A stretch of 64,000 nucleotides of DNA, taken from contig NZ_SIZW01000042.1 in the NCBI RefSeq assembly GCF_009866805.1, forward strand, positions 372,001-436,000, in the 5' to 3' direction. The stretch is from Schauerella aestuarii (GTDB taxonomy: Bacteria; Pseudomonadota; Gammaproteobacteria; Burkholderiales; Burkholderiaceae_B). Both the position numbers and the translations under genes were made by a program. A model generated the notes under the pieces. That model was not told the origin of the DNA. It saw only the letters and a program-made list of their open reading frames with translations, and ran no database searches. Of this stretch, positions 42,255-52,144 are shown one piece after another. Position 1 is the first letter of the stretch. Each line of letters opens with the position of its first letter.

Positions 42255-43237
42255 TGCGACACTTCGAATATTCTCGCGCCGGCGACGTCGGCCAAGCGGT
42301 GGTCAGTCATGCCGCCCTGCAGAACACGGCCTTTCTGGCCGGTGGCACCACACTGCTCGATCTGATGAAGATCGATGTGATGCGCCCGGCGGCCGTGGTC
42401 GATATCAACCGCGTGGCGCTCAAGCAGATCGAGTCGCTTCCCGATGGCCGCGTGCGCATCGGTGCGCTGGTGTCCAACACCGATCTGGCGCGCCACGCAA
42501 AGGTCGTCGCCGACTATCCCGTTCTGGCAGAGGCGTTGCTTTCGGGCGCCACCACGCAATTGCGCAACAAAGCCACCACGGGTGGCAATGTGATGCAGCG
42601 GGTGCGCTGCAACTACTTTCGCGATGGCGTGTCGCCCTGTAATAAGCGCACGCCGGGTTCGGGGTGCGCTGCGGTCGGCGGTATCAATCGCAGCGTGCAT
42701 GCTGTGTTGGGCACAAGCAAAAGCTGCATCGCCAGTCATCCTTCCGACATGTGCGTGGCCATGGCTGCCATCGGTGCCACCGTGACGGTGCAGGGTCCGA
42801 AGGGCACGCGCGACATCGCGTTTGCGGACTTCCACCTTCTCCCCGGCGATACGCCGGAGAAAGAACACGCGCTGATGGCCGACGAGATGATCACGCATGT
42901 GACCCTGGACGCGCCGCTCGCGGGTGCGAAGTCGGCTTACTTGAAACTGCGCGATCGGGCCTCCTATCAGTTCGCCCTGGCGTCGAGCGCCATCATCATT
43001 CGCCTCGAGGGCGGGGTGATCAAGCAGGCGCGCATTGCGTTGGGCGGCGTGGGCACCAAGCCGTGGCGCGCAACGGAGGCCGAGGCGCAATTGGTGGGGC
43101 AGCGCCCAACCCCGGCGCTCTTCGAGGCCGCCGCAGCGGCGGCGTTCAAGACCGCCGTGGCGCAGACGCACAACGCCTACAAGATTCCGCTTGGCCAGCA
43201 GGCCATCGTCCGCAACCTTTCGACGCTCGTTGCCTGA
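42254..43237 (+). CDS. paoB: Periplasmic aldehyde oxidoreductase, FAD subunit (PaoB-like)
   Basis: A 327-residue FAD subunit. The FAD-binding part has A-G-G-T-T-L-L-D-L-M (29-38) and T-T-G-G-N-V-M-Q-R (108-116). An insertion with Cys119, 129, 138 and 158 matches the extra [4Fe-4S] cluster found in PaoB and in 4-hydroxybenzoyl-CoA reductase, absent from xanthine dehydrogenase. It has no signal of its own and would travel out with the PaoA subunit. Its start overlaps paoA's stop. Confidence 0.92.
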   Translation: MRHFEYSRAGDVGQAVVSHAALQNTAFLAGGTTLLDLMKIDVMRPAAVVDINRVALKQIESLPDGRVRIGALVSNTDLARHAKVVADYPVLAEALLSGATTQLRNKATTGGNVMQRVRCNYFRDGVSPCNKRTPGSGCAAVGGINRSVHAVLGTSKSCIASHPSDMCVAMAAIGATVTVQGPKGTRDIAFADFHLLPGDTPEKEHALMADEMITHVTLDAPLAGAKSAYLKLRDRASYQFALASSAIIIRLEGGVIKQARIALGGVGTKPWRATEAEAQLVGQRPTPALFEAAAAAAFKTAVAQTHNAYKIPLGQQAIVRNLSTLVA

Positions 43238-43264
43238 GCCACGACACCGCAATAGGAGTGCGTC

Positions 43265-45499
43265 ATGAATGACACCGTTATCGGCGTTGAAACCCGCCGC
43301 GTGGAAGGCCGTGAGAAAGTGACCGGCCACGCCAAATATGCTGCCGACAACCATCCCGAGGGCATGACCTTCGGCTATGGCGTGTTCAGCACCGTCGCCA
43401 GCGGCAAGATCGCCGGCATCGATATGGACGACGCGCGCAAATCGCCGGGCGTGATCGACATCTTCCATCACGATCACTTCCCGGCTTTGTTCAAGGTGCC
43501 ACAACCGATGGGCTCGCCAGTGACGTCGCTGTCCGGCGCCATCGTGGACGAGCGCCGCCTGCCGTTCGAAAACGACGTGGTGTCGTATGCCGGGCAATTC
43601 GTGGCGCTGGTCGTGGCCGACACGTTCGAAAATGCGCGTGCGGCCGCCTACAAGGTGCGCGTACGCTATGACGCGGCCAAGTCGCAGGTGGCCACCCTGG
43701 CGCAGGGCGTGAAGGCCGCCGCCCCGAAAGATTCGGGCAAGGGCCATCGCCGGGGCGAACCCGAATCGGCGTTCGATGGCGCCGTCCACCGCGTGGATGC
43801 GGTGTACACCACGCCGGTCGAAACCCACAACCCGATGGAAATGCACGCCACGGTGGCCTATTGGGAAGCGGGCAACCTGCACGTGTATGAAGCCACCCAG
43901 GGCGTGACCGTTCATCGCAATACGCTGGCGCGCGTCTTCGGCTTGACGCCGGATCAGGTCGAAGTGCGCGCGCCTTATATCGGCTCGGGCTTTGGCGCCA
44001 AGCTCTGGATGTGGCCGCACTCGGTGGCCGCCAGCGCTGCGTCACGCGAGATCGGCCGGCCGGTGCAACTCGTTGTACCGCGTGCGCAGATGTTCACCAC
44101 CACGGGCCACCGGCCCGAGACGCATCAGCACATTCGGCTGGCGACCGATGCTGCCGGCAAGCTGGTGTCGATTCGTCACGAGTCGATCAACAGCACCTCG
44201 TTTACCGATGGCTACGTGGAAACCTGCGGCAGCGTGACCAGCAGTCTTTACAGCTGCCCGAATGTGCTGGTCAGCCACCATACCACTCAGGTCAACCGTG
44301 GCACGCCCACGTCGATGCGCGCCCCGGGCGCCGCGCCGGGCCTCTTCGCGCTCGAATCCGCAATCGACGAAATGGCCCTTGCCGCCGGTCAGGATCCCTT
44401 GGCCTTCCGCAAGCTCAATTACTCGCAGAAAGACGAAAGCACCGATCAGCCGTGGTCGAGCAATCACCTGAACGACGCCTACGATCAAGCCGCGAAGGCG
44501 TTCGGCTGGGAGAAGCGCGATGCGCGCGTGGGGTCCATGCGCGAGGGCACCGAATTGATCGGCTATGGTATGGCCGCCTGCAATTGGGAAGCCTTCCGCA
44601 CACCGTCCGAGGCACGTGTGAGTCTCAATGCGGATGGCACGGCCACCGTGATCTGCGCCGTGCAGGACATCGGCACGGGCACCTACACGATCGCCGCGCA
44701 AACGGTCGCCAGCATCACCGGGCTGCCGTTGGACAAGATCCACGTCAAACTCGGCGACTCCTCGTTCCCCGATGCACCGGTGTCGGGCGGCTCGTGGGCC
44801 ACGGCCAGCGTCATGCCCGCCATTGCAGACGCCACCCGCAAAGCCATCGAGCAATTGAAGGGCTACGCCGGCAACCCGGGCACGCCGTTCGCCGATGCCA
44901 AGCCTGACGCCATCACGCTCACCGGCGGCAATCTGGTGCACGGCTCGAATAGCGTGCCGTTCGGCGAGGTGCTGTCCAAACAGCGCATCGCAAGCGCTGA
45001 GGGGCATGGCCGCACCGAGGGCAACGGCAACAAGGAATTTTCGTTTCGATCCTTCGGCGTGCATTTCGTCGAGGTGCGCTGGGATCCGGGCATCTCGCGT
45101 TTGCGCGTGGCGCGCGTGGTCAGCGCGATCGATGTCGGGCGTGTGATCAACCCCACGGCGGCGCGCAATCAGGTCGATGGCGCGATCGTGATGGGGTTGG
45201 GCATGGCGCTTTTCGAGCAAGCCGAGTTCGATGAGCGCAATGGCTTGCCCGTGAATAACAACTACGCCGAGTACATGGTGCCGGTGCACGCCGATCAACC
45301 CGAGACGCAAGTGATTTTGCTCGACTATCCCGACCTGCATCTGAACGAATGGGGTGCGCGCGGCATTGGCGAGATCGGGATGACAGGGCTTGCCGCTGCG
45401 GTGGCGAATGCCGTTTATCACGCTACCGGCAAACGCGTGCGCAGCTTGCCGATCTCGTTGGAGAAGCTGATGGACGTGCCGGCCACACGGGCGGCTTGA
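43265..45499 (+). CDS. paoC: Periplasmic aldehyde oxidoreductase, molybdenum subunit (PaoC-like)
   Basis: A 744-residue catalytic subunit carrying the molybdenum cofactor. It has the aldehyde-oxidase a/b hammerhead domain at the start (E-K-V-T-G-H-A-K-Y-A), then G-S-G-F-G-A-K-L, and near the C-terminus the base Glu703 in A-R-G-I-G-E-I-G-M. It forms the heterotrimer with the two preceding subunits. GGAG at 43254-43257 sets the ATG. The PaoD-type chaperone that inserts the cytosine-dinucleotide cofactor is not here. A hairpin at 45510-45530 ends the operon. Confidence 0.93.
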   Translation: MNDTVIGVETRRVEGREKVTGHAKYAADNHPEGMTFGYGVFSTVASGKIAGIDMDDARKSPGVIDIFHHDHFPALFKVPQPMGSPVTSLSGAIVDERRLPFENDVVSYAGQFVALVVADTFENARAAAYKVRVRYDAAKSQVATLAQGVKAAAPKDSGKGHRRGEPESAFDGAVHRVDAVYTTPVETHNPMEMHATVAYWEAGNLHVYEATQGVTVHRNTLARVFGLTPDQVEVRAPYIGSGFGAKLWMWPHSVAASAASREIGRPVQLVVPRAQMFTTTGHRPETHQHIRLATDAAGKLVSIRHESINSTSFTDGYVETCGSVTSSLYSCPNVLVSHHTTQVNRGTPTSMRAPGAAPGLFALESAIDEMALAAGQDPLAFRKLNYSQKDESTDQPWSSNHLNDAYDQAAKAFGWEKRDARVGSMREGTELIGYGMAACNWEAFRTPSEARVSLNADGTATVICAVQDIGTGTYTIAAQTVASITGLPLDKIHVKLGDSSFPDAPVSGGSWATASVMPAIADATRKAIEQLKGYAGNPGTPFADAKPDAITLTGGNLVHGSNSVPFGEVLSKQRIASAEGHGRTEGNGNKEFSFRSFGVHFVEVRWDPGISRLRVARVVSAIDVGRVINPTAARNQVDGAIVMGLGMALFEQAEFDERNGLPVNNNYAEYMVPVHADQPETQVILLDYPDLHLNEWGARGIGEIGMTGLAAAVANAVYHATGKRVRSLPISLEKLMDVPATRAA

Positions 45500-45509
45500 T
45501 CGGCAAGCA

Positions 45510-45530
45510 AGCCGGGCCGAAAGCCCGGCT
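45510..45530 (+). terminator. Hairpin terminator after paoC
   Basis: AGCCGGGC (45510-45517) and GCCCGGCT (45523-45530) form a perfect 8-bp stem with a CGAAA loop, 11 bases after the paoC stop. Flanking bases can extend it with mismatches. No T-run follows. Confidence 0.6.
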
Positions 45531-45624
45531 GAACCTGCTTGGCGGCAGATGATGCAGGCGAGCGGGTGGGCTCGGCCGGCCGCGACGACGTGAGCGCACA
45601 TCGATCGTGGGGGCTGCCGATTCG

Positions 45625-46560
45625 TTATTTTCTTCCCAGCGGTCCAGTCATGGCCACAAGATCGTGGTCGAGTCTTTTATCGTCGATGCCTGCCGGCTCA
45701 ATGTGCGCCAGCACATCCGCGGCGGTAAACAGGGCGCGCACGCTTTCCTCGGCACGGTCGCCGATCTCATGACCGTCGTGCACCGAGATATCGCCGGCCA
45801 CTTCCACATGAAATTCCACAAACATGCGATCGCCGCCATGGCGGGTTCGCAAGTCGTGCACGCCCAGGGCACCGTCGCAGGCAAGGATGGCCGCCTTGAT
45901 GCGCTTGCGGCAATCCACATCGAGCTCCCGATCCAGGAGCTGATCCAGCGCCTGGACCGCCATGCCGCGCGCGTTCCATAGCATGTAGGCCGCGATCAGC
46001 AGAGCACCGGTCGCGTCGGCTCGCGTCCAACCCAACGTGCGTTCAAGCACCAGCGCGCACAGCACCGCCAGATTGACCGCCACATCGGTCACGTAATGGG
46101 CACGGTCGGCGGCGATCGCGGTAGAGCCGGTACGTTTGACCACATAGGTTTGCATGCTCACCAGGCCGGCTGCGGCAATGCTGCTCAGAATGATCACCCA
46201 GATGCCCAGGCCGATGGCCGATAGCGGTTCGGGCGTGATCAAGTGCTTCGCCGACTCCACACCGAGCGCCAGCGCCACGCCGGCCAGCAACAAGGCCTGG
46301 ATGAACGCCGCAACGGCCTCGGCTTTGCCATGCCCGAAGCGATGGCCGGGATCGGCCGGCCGTTCGGAATATCGCACCCCGATAAACGTCACCAGCGAGG
46401 CCACCACGTCGACCAGGCCGTCGGCCGCCGAGGTGAGCATGGCGATGGAGCCCGTCTCGAGCCAGGCCCAGCCCTTGACGCCGACGAGGAAGAACGCGAC
46501 CACCAGCGAGGTCATCGACGCCATGCGCCGCAGGCGCCGGTTGGTGTATTCGGGAGTCAT
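45625..46560 (-). CDS. Cation diffusion facilitator (FieF-like divalent metal efflux)
   Basis: A 311-residue CDF transporter with six membrane segments in residues about 15-210 and a C-terminal cytoplasmic metal-sensing domain. The transport site is formed by S-A-A-D-G-L-V-D (helix 2) and H-Y-V-T-D (helix 5), as in FieF/YiiP, which exchange Zn2+ or Fe2+ for protons. The C-terminal domain keeps H-D-L-R-T-R-H-G and H-D-G-H-E-I-G-D. The start at 46560 removes 12 poorly fitting residues. It follows phnM on the same strand after 80 bases but is functionally unrelated to phosphonate use. Confidence 0.9.
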   Translation of the reverse strand: MTPEYTNRRLRRMASMTSLVVAFFLVGVKGWAWLETGSIAMLTSAADGLVDVVASLVTFIGVRYSERPADPGHRFGHGKAEAVAAFIQALLLAGVALALGVESAKHLITPEPLSAIGLGIWVIILSSIAAAGLVSMQTYVVKRTGSTAIAADRAHYVTDVAVNLAVLCALVLERTLGWTRADATGALLIAAYMLWNARGMAVQALDQLLDRELDVDCRKRIKAAILACDGALGVHDLRTRHGGDRMFVEFHVEVAGDISVHDGHEIGDRAEESVRALFTAADVLAHIEPAGIDDKRLDHDLVAMTGPLGRK

Positions 46561-46639
46561 GTGCCTAGCGTAAGGGCGGGGGGCTGAACCGCGCATGAAA
46601 GCGGGTTCAGGTTACGCGGGCAATATACACGCTGGCCCT

Positions 46640-47851
46640 TCAGGCGGCGCAGGCCGCCCGGTCCAACGCCGGTGCCGGCGCAGCAGCCGCGATGGTGGAC
46701 GCAGGCATGTAGTGCGTGGCAAACACGAGGCGGCCTGCCGTCCAGGTGCGGCTCACCAGCGGCATGCCGTTCACCCGGTCCACCGCGATCAGATCGGCGC
46801 GGCGTCCCACCTCGATACGGCCCCGATCGCTGAGCCCGCAAGCGGCGGCAGGCGTTGCAGTGACCAACGCGATTGCCTGAGACATGGAAAGTGCCGCTTG
46901 TTCCGCAGCCACGAACGCGGCTGCAATCAACGTGGACGGTTGATAGTCGGAGCACAGGCAACTCGCCACGCCTGCACGGATGGCATCGATCGCCCGCATC
47001 GAACCGCTCTGGCTGCCGCCGCGCAGCACGTTAGGTGCCCCCAGGATCGTCGGCAACCCGCAGGTGACGGCGGCGCGTGCGGTATCGAGCGTGATCGGGA
47101 ATTCGCTCATCGACACGCCCAGCGCCCGCATCGTGGCGATACGTTGAACCGAGTCGTCGTCGTGGCTGGCTGTGGGAATGCTCCGGGTGCGCGCCGCCTC
47201 GATCAACTGTTCGACGCGGCCGAGCGCGCCTTGCTGATTGTCGAGCTTGGCACGCGCCGCAGCGTGCGCTTGGTCGCGCGTCATGCCGTGATTGCCCATG
47301 AGGTAGTCGAGATAGGCATCCAGCGTCTTGAACTGGCCCTGACCCGGCGAGTGATCCATTACCGAAACCAGATCGATCAACCCTTCTTCGATCAACCCAA
47401 GCAGCACCGGCAGTGCGTCGGCATCCGTAATCTCATAGCGACAATGCACGCGGTTGTCCACGAGCGCATGCGGCCGGTACGCGGCCATCGCGCGTACGAC
47501 TTGCGCCGCAGTGGCGTTATTGCGCACGCCCCATTCGTTATTGGCGAAGGAGAGGGCGTGATACGGTGTGGTGATGCCGGCTGCCGCGTTGCGGCGATCG
47601 ACCTGGGCGCACGCAAAATCGAAAGGAAACAGCACGCGTGCACGCGGCTCGGCCTCTTTCTCGATCGCATCGCAATGCACGTCGATCAGGCCGGGCATCA
47701 ACCACTGACCTTGCAGATTCAGGGTGTCGCAAGCCGGCGCGACGGTGGGTGCGATCGCGGCGATCACGCCATCTTCGATCAGCAGCGCACTGTCTTCGAG
47801 CACGGTATCGGGCAGCACGATACGCGCGTGGGTGATGTAGAGCTGAGACAT
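46640..47851 (-). CDS. phnM: Alpha-D-ribose 1-methylphosphonate 5-triphosphate diphosphatase PhnM (canonical copy)
   Basis: A 403-residue amidohydrolase-fold enzyme that removes pyrophosphate from the triphosphate made by PhnGHILtype nucleosidase chemistry, giving the C-P lyase substrate. Metal-site residues: L-I-D-V-H-C-D (His59, Asp61) and A-S-H-D-D; the PhnM-specific V-M-D-H-S-P-G-Q-G-Q-F is intact, as is C-S-D-Y-Q-P. It closes the phnGHIJKLM operon, 20 bases after phnL. A second, more divergent PhnM is encoded at 53659 on the other strand. Confidence 0.93.
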   Translation of the reverse strand: MSQLYITHARIVLPDTVLEDSALLIEDGVIAAIAPTVAPACDTLNLQGQWLMPGLIDVHCDAIEKEAEPRARVLFPFDFACAQVDRRNAAAGITTPYHALSFANNEWGVRNNATAAQVVRAMAAYRPHALVDNRVHCRYEITDADALPVLLGLIEEGLIDLVSVMDHSPGQGQFKTLDAYLDYLMGNHGMTRDQAHAAARAKLDNQQGALGRVEQLIEAARTRSIPTASHDDDSVQRIATMRALGVSMSEFPITLDTARAAVTCGLPTILGAPNVLRGGSQSGSMRAIDAIRAGVASCLCSDYQPSTLIAAAFVAAEQAALSMSQAIALVTATPAAACGLSDRGRIEVGRRADLIAVDRVNGMPLVSRTWTAGRLVFATHYMPASTIAAAAPAPALDRAACAA

Positions 47852-47871
47852 GAAACTTTCCTTGCGCGCGT

Positions 47872-48600
47872 TCAGGCGAACGCGGGTTGCGGTGCGTTCT
47901 TGGGAACGGTGATGGGCGAGATCGCCAGCGTGTGGGTGGCCACTGCTGCACGTACCGCTTCATCGTGAAAGATGCCGATCAGGCAGCGCCCGGCGGCCAT
48001 GGCGTCGCGGATCAGATCGACCACCACGGCGCGGTTATCCGCATCCAGCGATGCCGTCGGCTCATCCAGCAGCAGGATCGGGTGCCCGCCGATCAAGCCG
48101 CGTGCAATGTTCACCCGCTGCTGCTCACCGCCTGAAAACGTGGCGGGCGGCAACCCCCACAAACGCTCGGGCACATTCAAGCGGGACAGCATGGCGGCGG
48201 CCTTGTCGCGCGCATCCTGTGCCGCCACCCCGTTTTGCCGCAAGGGTTCGGCCACGACCTCCAGCGTGCTCACGCGCGGGATCACCCGCAAAAATTGGCT
48301 CACATAACCGATCGCCTCGCGGCGCAAGCGCAGAATGGTCTGCTCGGGTGCGTTCGTGAGTGCCGTCCAGCGGTCGTTGTGACGAATGCGGATGCTGCCG
48401 GCGCTTGCCAGGTAATTGCCGTAGAGGCATCGAAGGAGGGTGCTTTTGCCCGTGCCGGAGGGGCCCGCAAGCACAAGGCAATCGCCGGGGCCAGCCTCGA
48501 ACGATATGCGTTCGAGCACCGGCAGGGTGAGCCCGCCTTGATGATGCAGGGTAAAGGTTTTTTCCAGATCGCGGACCTGGATCGAGGGTGTGCGCGGCAT
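47872..48600 (-). CDS. phnL: C-P lyase complex subunit PhnL (ABC-type ATPase)
   Basis: A 242-residue ABC-type protein: Walker [10 protein letters not shown], signature [13 protein letters not shown], Walker [13 protein letters not shown]. With PhnG, H and I it catalyses attachment of ribose triphosphate to the phosphonate; it is not a transporter. ATG 48600 is preferred to a TTG at 48609 that would overlap phnK. It lies 5 bases after phnK's stop. Confidence 0.92.
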   Translation of the reverse strand: MPRTPSIQVRDLEKTFTLHHQGGLTLPVLERISFEAGPGDCLVLAGPSGTGKSTLLRCLYGNYLASAGSIRIRHNDRWTALTNAPEQTILRLRREAIGYVSQFLRVIPRVSTLEVVAEPLRQNGVAAQDARDKAAAMLSRLNVPERLWGLPPATFSGGEQQRVNIARGLIGGHPILLLDEPTASLDADNRAVVVDLIRDAMAAGRCLIGIFHDEAVRAAVATHTLAISPITVPKNAPQPAFA

Positions 48601-48605
48601 CGTGT

Positions 48606-49385
48606 TCAACTCTGCAAAATGGAAGAAACCAGCAACTGGGTGTAAGGGTGCTGGGGGTCGTCGAGGATCTGGTCGGTCAGCCCACTCTCGACGATATAGC
48701 CCCCGCGCATGACCACCGTACGGTGCGCCAGCAACCGCGCCACCGCCAGGTCGTGGGTGACCACGATGGCCGCCAGATCGAGATCGGTTACGAGTTGGCG
48801 CAGCAGATCCAGCAGACGCGCCTGCACCGACACATCCAGCGAGGCGGTGGGTTCATCCATGAAAACCATTCGAGGCCGCGTCACCAGATTGCGGGCGATT
48901 TGCAGGCGTTGCTGCATGCCGCCAGAAAACTGCTGCGGCGTATCGTCGAGCCGGTCGGCCTCGATTTCCATCTTGCTGAGCCACTCGCCAGCCACCGCAC
49001 GCAGATCGCCGTAATGCCGATCGCCGATCGCCATCAGCCGCTCGGCGATATTGGCGCCGGCGCTCACCTGCATCCGCAAACCGTCGCGCGCGTTCTGGCG
49101 CACGAATCCCCAATCCGTGCGGGCAAGCATGCGCCGCTCGGCCGCCGTCAACTGCGCAAGATCGGTAAAGCCGGCGTCGCGGGTGTCGTACCAGACGCTG
49201 CCGAGTTTGGGCGTCACCTGATACGACACGGCCTGCAGCAACGTGCTTTTACCCGAGCCGGATTCACCCACCACGCACAGCACTTCGCCGGGAAAAAGAT
49301 CGAAATCGATATCGCGGCAACCGTGCACGCCATCCCATGTGTGCGTCAAGTTGCGTACGGAAAGCAAAGGCTGGGTTGCACTCAT
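48606..49385 (-). CDS. phnK: C-P lyase complex subunit PhnK (ABC-type ATPase)
   Basis: A 259-residue ABC-type ATPase: Walker [10 protein letters not shown], signature [13 protein letters not shown], Walker [12 protein letters not shown]. PhnK docks onto the PhnGHIJ core and is needed in vivo for phosphonate growth. Its start overlaps the phnJ stop by 4 bases. Confidence 0.93.
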   Translation of the reverse strand: MSATQPLLSVRNLTHTWDGVHGCRDIDFDLFPGEVLCVVGESGSGKSTLLQAVSYQVTPKLGSVWYDTRDAGFTDLAQLTAAERRMLARTDWGFVRQNARDGLRMQVSAGANIAERLMAIGDRHYGDLRAVAGEWLSKMEIEADRLDDTPQQFSGGMQQRLQIARNLVTRPRMVFMDEPTASLDVSVQARLLDLLRQLVTDLDLAAIVVTHDLAVARLLAHRTVVMRGGYIVESGLTDQILDDPQHPYTQLLVSSILQS

Positions 49386-50350
49386 GATGCTGCTCCAACA
49401 TGTGCCGGATCTCCGGCATCGATGCCGATCGGCGGCGCGGCGGTGCGCTGCGCTTCGGTGTCGTCCCCCATAGGGCTTTCATTCTCGGCGGCGTGGCGTG
49501 CGCAGTATTCGGTATCGGAGCACACGAATCGCCGGCTGCCGCGATCGTCCAGGATGATTTCGTCCAGAAAGGTGTTCTCCGAGCCGCATATATCGCAGCA
49601 TTCATCCCACTTTTCGATCGTGAAGGGATGATCCTCGAAGTCCAGACTTTTTACCGAGGTATACGGCGGCACCGCATACACCCGCTTTTCGCGCCCGGCG
49701 CCAAACAGCATCAGCGCTGGGCTGCAATCGAGTTTGGGGTTGTCGAATTTCGGAATGGGCGAGGGCCGCATCATGTAGCGCCCGTTCACCATCACCGGAT
49801 AGTCGTAGGTGGTCGCGATATGGCCGTACTGGGCAATATCTTCATACAGCCGGACATGCATGCCGCCGTATTCGGCCAGCGCGTGCATCGTGCGGGTTTC
49901 GGTCTCGCTCGGTTCGAGCCATCGCAGCGGCTCGGGGATCGGCACCTGATAGACCATGATCTGACCTTCGGCAAGCGGCGTTTCGGGGATGCGGTGACGC
50001 GTTTGAATGATGCTGGCGTCGCGCGTCGACTCGGTCGTGGCCACGCCGGTCACGCGGCCGAAGAAGCGCCGGATGTTGACCGCATTGGTGGTGTCGTCCG
50101 ACCCCTGGTCGATGACCTTCAGCACGTCGGCCGCGCCGATGATGGCGGCAGTGACCTGAATGCCGCCCGTGCCCCAGCCATACGGCAGCGGCATTTCGCG
50201 GCTGCCGAAAGGCACCTGGTAGCCCGGAATGGCCACGGCCTTCAGCAGCGCGCGGCGCAGCATCCGCTTGGTGGACTCGTCAAGGTAGCCGAAGTTGTAG
50301 TGGGGATCGCGTTCGACCGGCATCGCCGGATTCGCGTTGGCGGCAGTCAC
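49382..50350 (-). CDS. phnJ: C-P lyase PhnJ (radical SAM)
   Basis: A 322-residue radical enzyme that breaks the carbon-phosphorus bond of ribose 1-alkylphosphonate 5-phosphate, yielding the alkane and a cyclic ribose phosphate. Cys252, 255, 277 and 283 reproduce the 3-22-6 spacing of the E. coli PhnJ cysteines (three bind the [4Fe-4S] cluster, the last forms the thiyl radical). An extra Cys251 lies beside the first. The C-terminal 35 residues after the cysteines are a variable tail. It overlaps phnI and phnK by 4 bases each. Confidence 0.95.
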   Translation of the reverse strand: MTAANANPAMPVERDPHYNFGYLDESTKRMLRRALLKAVAIPGYQVPFGSREMPLPYGWGTGGIQVTAAIIGAADVLKVIDQGSDDTTNAVNIRRFFGRVTGVATTESTRDASIIQTRHRIPETPLAEGQIMVYQVPIPEPLRWLEPSETETRTMHALAEYGGMHVRLYEDIAQYGHIATTYDYPVMVNGRYMMRPSPIPKFDNPKLDCSPALMLFGAGREKRVYAVPPYTSVKSLDFEDHPFTIEKWDECCDICGSENTFLDEIILDDRGSRRFVCSDTEYCARHAAENESPMGDDTEAQRTAAPPIGIDAGDPAHVGAAS

Positions 50351-51486
50351 GATGTGAACTCCTGATCTTGGGGGACGGCGGCAGGTATCGGCGCATCGAC
50401 TTCAGCAGAACCGACGTCGGCATCGCGTTCGGTGCGCAATCGGCGCAGCAGCTCCAGACTGGCTTGAAAGTCGACGTAATGCGGCAATTTCAAATGCTGT
50501 ACGAAACCGGACGCTTCGACGTTATCGGTGTGATACAGCACGAACTCCTGATCGTTGGCAGGCGCATCGCCCGCTTCACCCAGTTCTGATGCCCGCATGG
50601 CGCGATCGACCAACGACATCGACATCGCGCGCCGTTCGCCGTAGCCGAAGGCCAGACCATAGCCGCGCGTGAATTGCGGACCTGCATCGGCGTTGCCCGC
50701 GAACTGGCTGACCATCTGGCATTCCGTTACCTCCACTTCACCTACCGTGACGGCAAAGCCGAGCTCTTCTATGAACAATTCGACTTCTACGCTTCCGTAG
50801 CGGATCTCTGCGGCAAACGGGTGCGTGTTGCCATAGCCGCGTTGCGTGGAGTAGCCCATGGCAAGCAAGAATCCCTCATCGCCGCGGGCAAGGTTTTGCA
50901 AGCGCGCGTCACGGCCGGCCGGCAGCCGCAACGGCTCGCGGGTGAGGTCAAAGGGCGCGGGATCGCCGGGCAAAGGCGTCTCGGCTTGAAGCAGCGCATC
51001 GTGCTGCAGGATGTCGGTCACGCGCGGCATGGCGGCCGGCAAGGGTGCGTTCGCCGGTGCCAGCGGCGTCGTGTGACGGTTGGCCTCCAACGTGAAATCA
51101 AGCAGGCGCTGGGTGTAATCGTAGGTGGGCCCCAGAATCTGGCCGCCGGGCACATCCTTGAAGGTGGCCGAAATACGCCGCTGAAGCTGCATTCTGGCGG
51201 TGTCGATCGGGAGGCTAGATCCCAGTCGCGACAGCGTGGTGCGATAGGCGCGCAGCAGGAACACCGCTTCGATCAGATCGCCTGCCGCCTGCTTGATGGC
51301 GAGCGCCGCGAGGTGAGTGTCGTACAAGCCACCTTCGGCCATCACACGCGATACCGCGAGCGGCATCTGTGCCTGAATCTGCGGCAAGGTAAGTTCGGGC
51401 AGCGCGGGGTCGCCGCGTCGATAATCATCGAGCATGTCATATGAATTGAGGATGGCGCGTTCGCCTCCCTTGACGGCTACGTACAT
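50347..51486 (-). CDS. phnI: C-P lyase complex subunit PhnI (nucleosidase)
   Basis: A 379-residue PhnI, the nucleosidase/phosphonate ribosyltransferase core subunit that displaces adenine from ATP with the phosphonate, helped by PhnG, H and L. The N-terminus M-Y-V-A-V-K-G-G-E-R-A-I and the later G-Y-S-T-Q-R-G-Y-G and T-E-C-Q-M-V-S-Q-F stretches are typical. The start abuts the phnH stop with no gap; the end overlaps phnJ. Confidence 0.94.
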   Translation of the reverse strand: MYVAVKGGERAILNSYDMLDDYRRGDPALPELTLPQIQAQMPLAVSRVMAEGGLYDTHLAALAIKQAAGDLIEAVFLLRAYRTTLSRLGSSLPIDTARMQLQRRISATFKDVPGGQILGPTYDYTQRLLDFTLEANRHTTPLAPANAPLPAAMPRVTDILQHDALLQAETPLPGDPAPFDLTREPLRLPAGRDARLQNLARGDEGFLLAMGYSTQRGYGNTHPFAAEIRYGSVEVELFIEELGFAVTVGEVEVTECQMVSQFAGNADAGPQFTRGYGLAFGYGERRAMSMSLVDRAMRASELGEAGDAPANDQEFVLYHTDNVEASGFVQHLKLPHYVDFQASLELLRRLRTERDADVGSAEVDAPIPAAVPQDQEFTS

Positions 51487-52143
51487 TCAGATCTCCTCGG
51501 CGTGCGTGGTGCGGGGCAGGGCGGCAAACTGCGTGTCGTGCACGAACAGCACATCCACGCCCAAAGGAAATCGATCGTGATTGCGCTGCCAAGCCGGCCA
51601 GAAAAGGCGGGGCACGCCAGCAAAGGCAACAGTGCGCGTGTGCAGAATGCCGGGGCCCGTCAGGCATACCGGTGCGCCTGACTGCAGATCTTCGACCTCG
51701 ATCAGCACCGTGGACGAGCGGTCGGGATAGGCGGGATCACCGGGATCGCACGCCGCAAGCTCGGGTGCGGCGTAGCCCGCGGGCACGACCACGAAACGTG
51801 AGTGCGCAGGGTCGGCAACCAATGGGCACCCACAATGAAAGCGCAGATACTGAAGCGCCTGTTCAGATAATCCGGGGGGCAACCAAACGGGGGTGTCGCT
51901 ATCGGCGAGTGTCAGCAGCAATGCGCTCATCGCGGGCGAGAAGGCATTGGGCCAGGCGCGTGGCGCTGCAGCGTTCTGCACGGTGCCGGGCGCCGATAAC
52001 GCCGACAGCGCTGCGCGAAAGGTCGTCTGCGCCTGCGTTACCGGATCGTCGAACCCCGGGAGAATGGCTACGCCGGCACGCGACGTTCGGGCAGGGGTTT
52101 CAGGGTGCATGTGAACGCGGTCGGCGTGATGGGTCATCGTCAT
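51487..52143 (-). CDS. phnH: C-P lyase complex subunit PhnH
   Basis: A 218-residue PhnH, a structural core subunit of the PhnGHIJ complex. It shows the family's G-F-x-D-P-V-x-x-A-Q-x-x-F-R (about 29-42) and the C-terminal W-x-x-x-H-D-R-F-P-L-G-V-D-V pattern. ATG 52143 lies 1 base after phnG's stop; the residues upstream belong to phnG's shadow. About 20 residues precede the core, slightly longer than usual. Confidence 0.92.
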   Translation of the reverse strand: MTMTHHADRVHMHPETPARTSRAGVAILPGFDDPVTQAQTTFRAALSALSAPGTVQNAAAPRAWPNAFSPAMSALLLTLADSDTPVWLPPGLSEQALQYLRFHCGCPLVADPAHSRFVVVPAGYAAPELAACDPGDPAYPDRSSTVLIEVEDLQSGAPVCLTGPGILHTRTVAFAGVPRLFWPAWQRNHDRFPLGVDVLFVHDTQFAALPRTTHAEEI

Positions 52144-52144
52144 G

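Noticed and set aside
42194-44020. 608-codon minus-strand frame opposite paoBC
   Set aside because: Shadow of the molybdenum and FAD subunit genes; no recognisable domain and His/Arg-rich composition.
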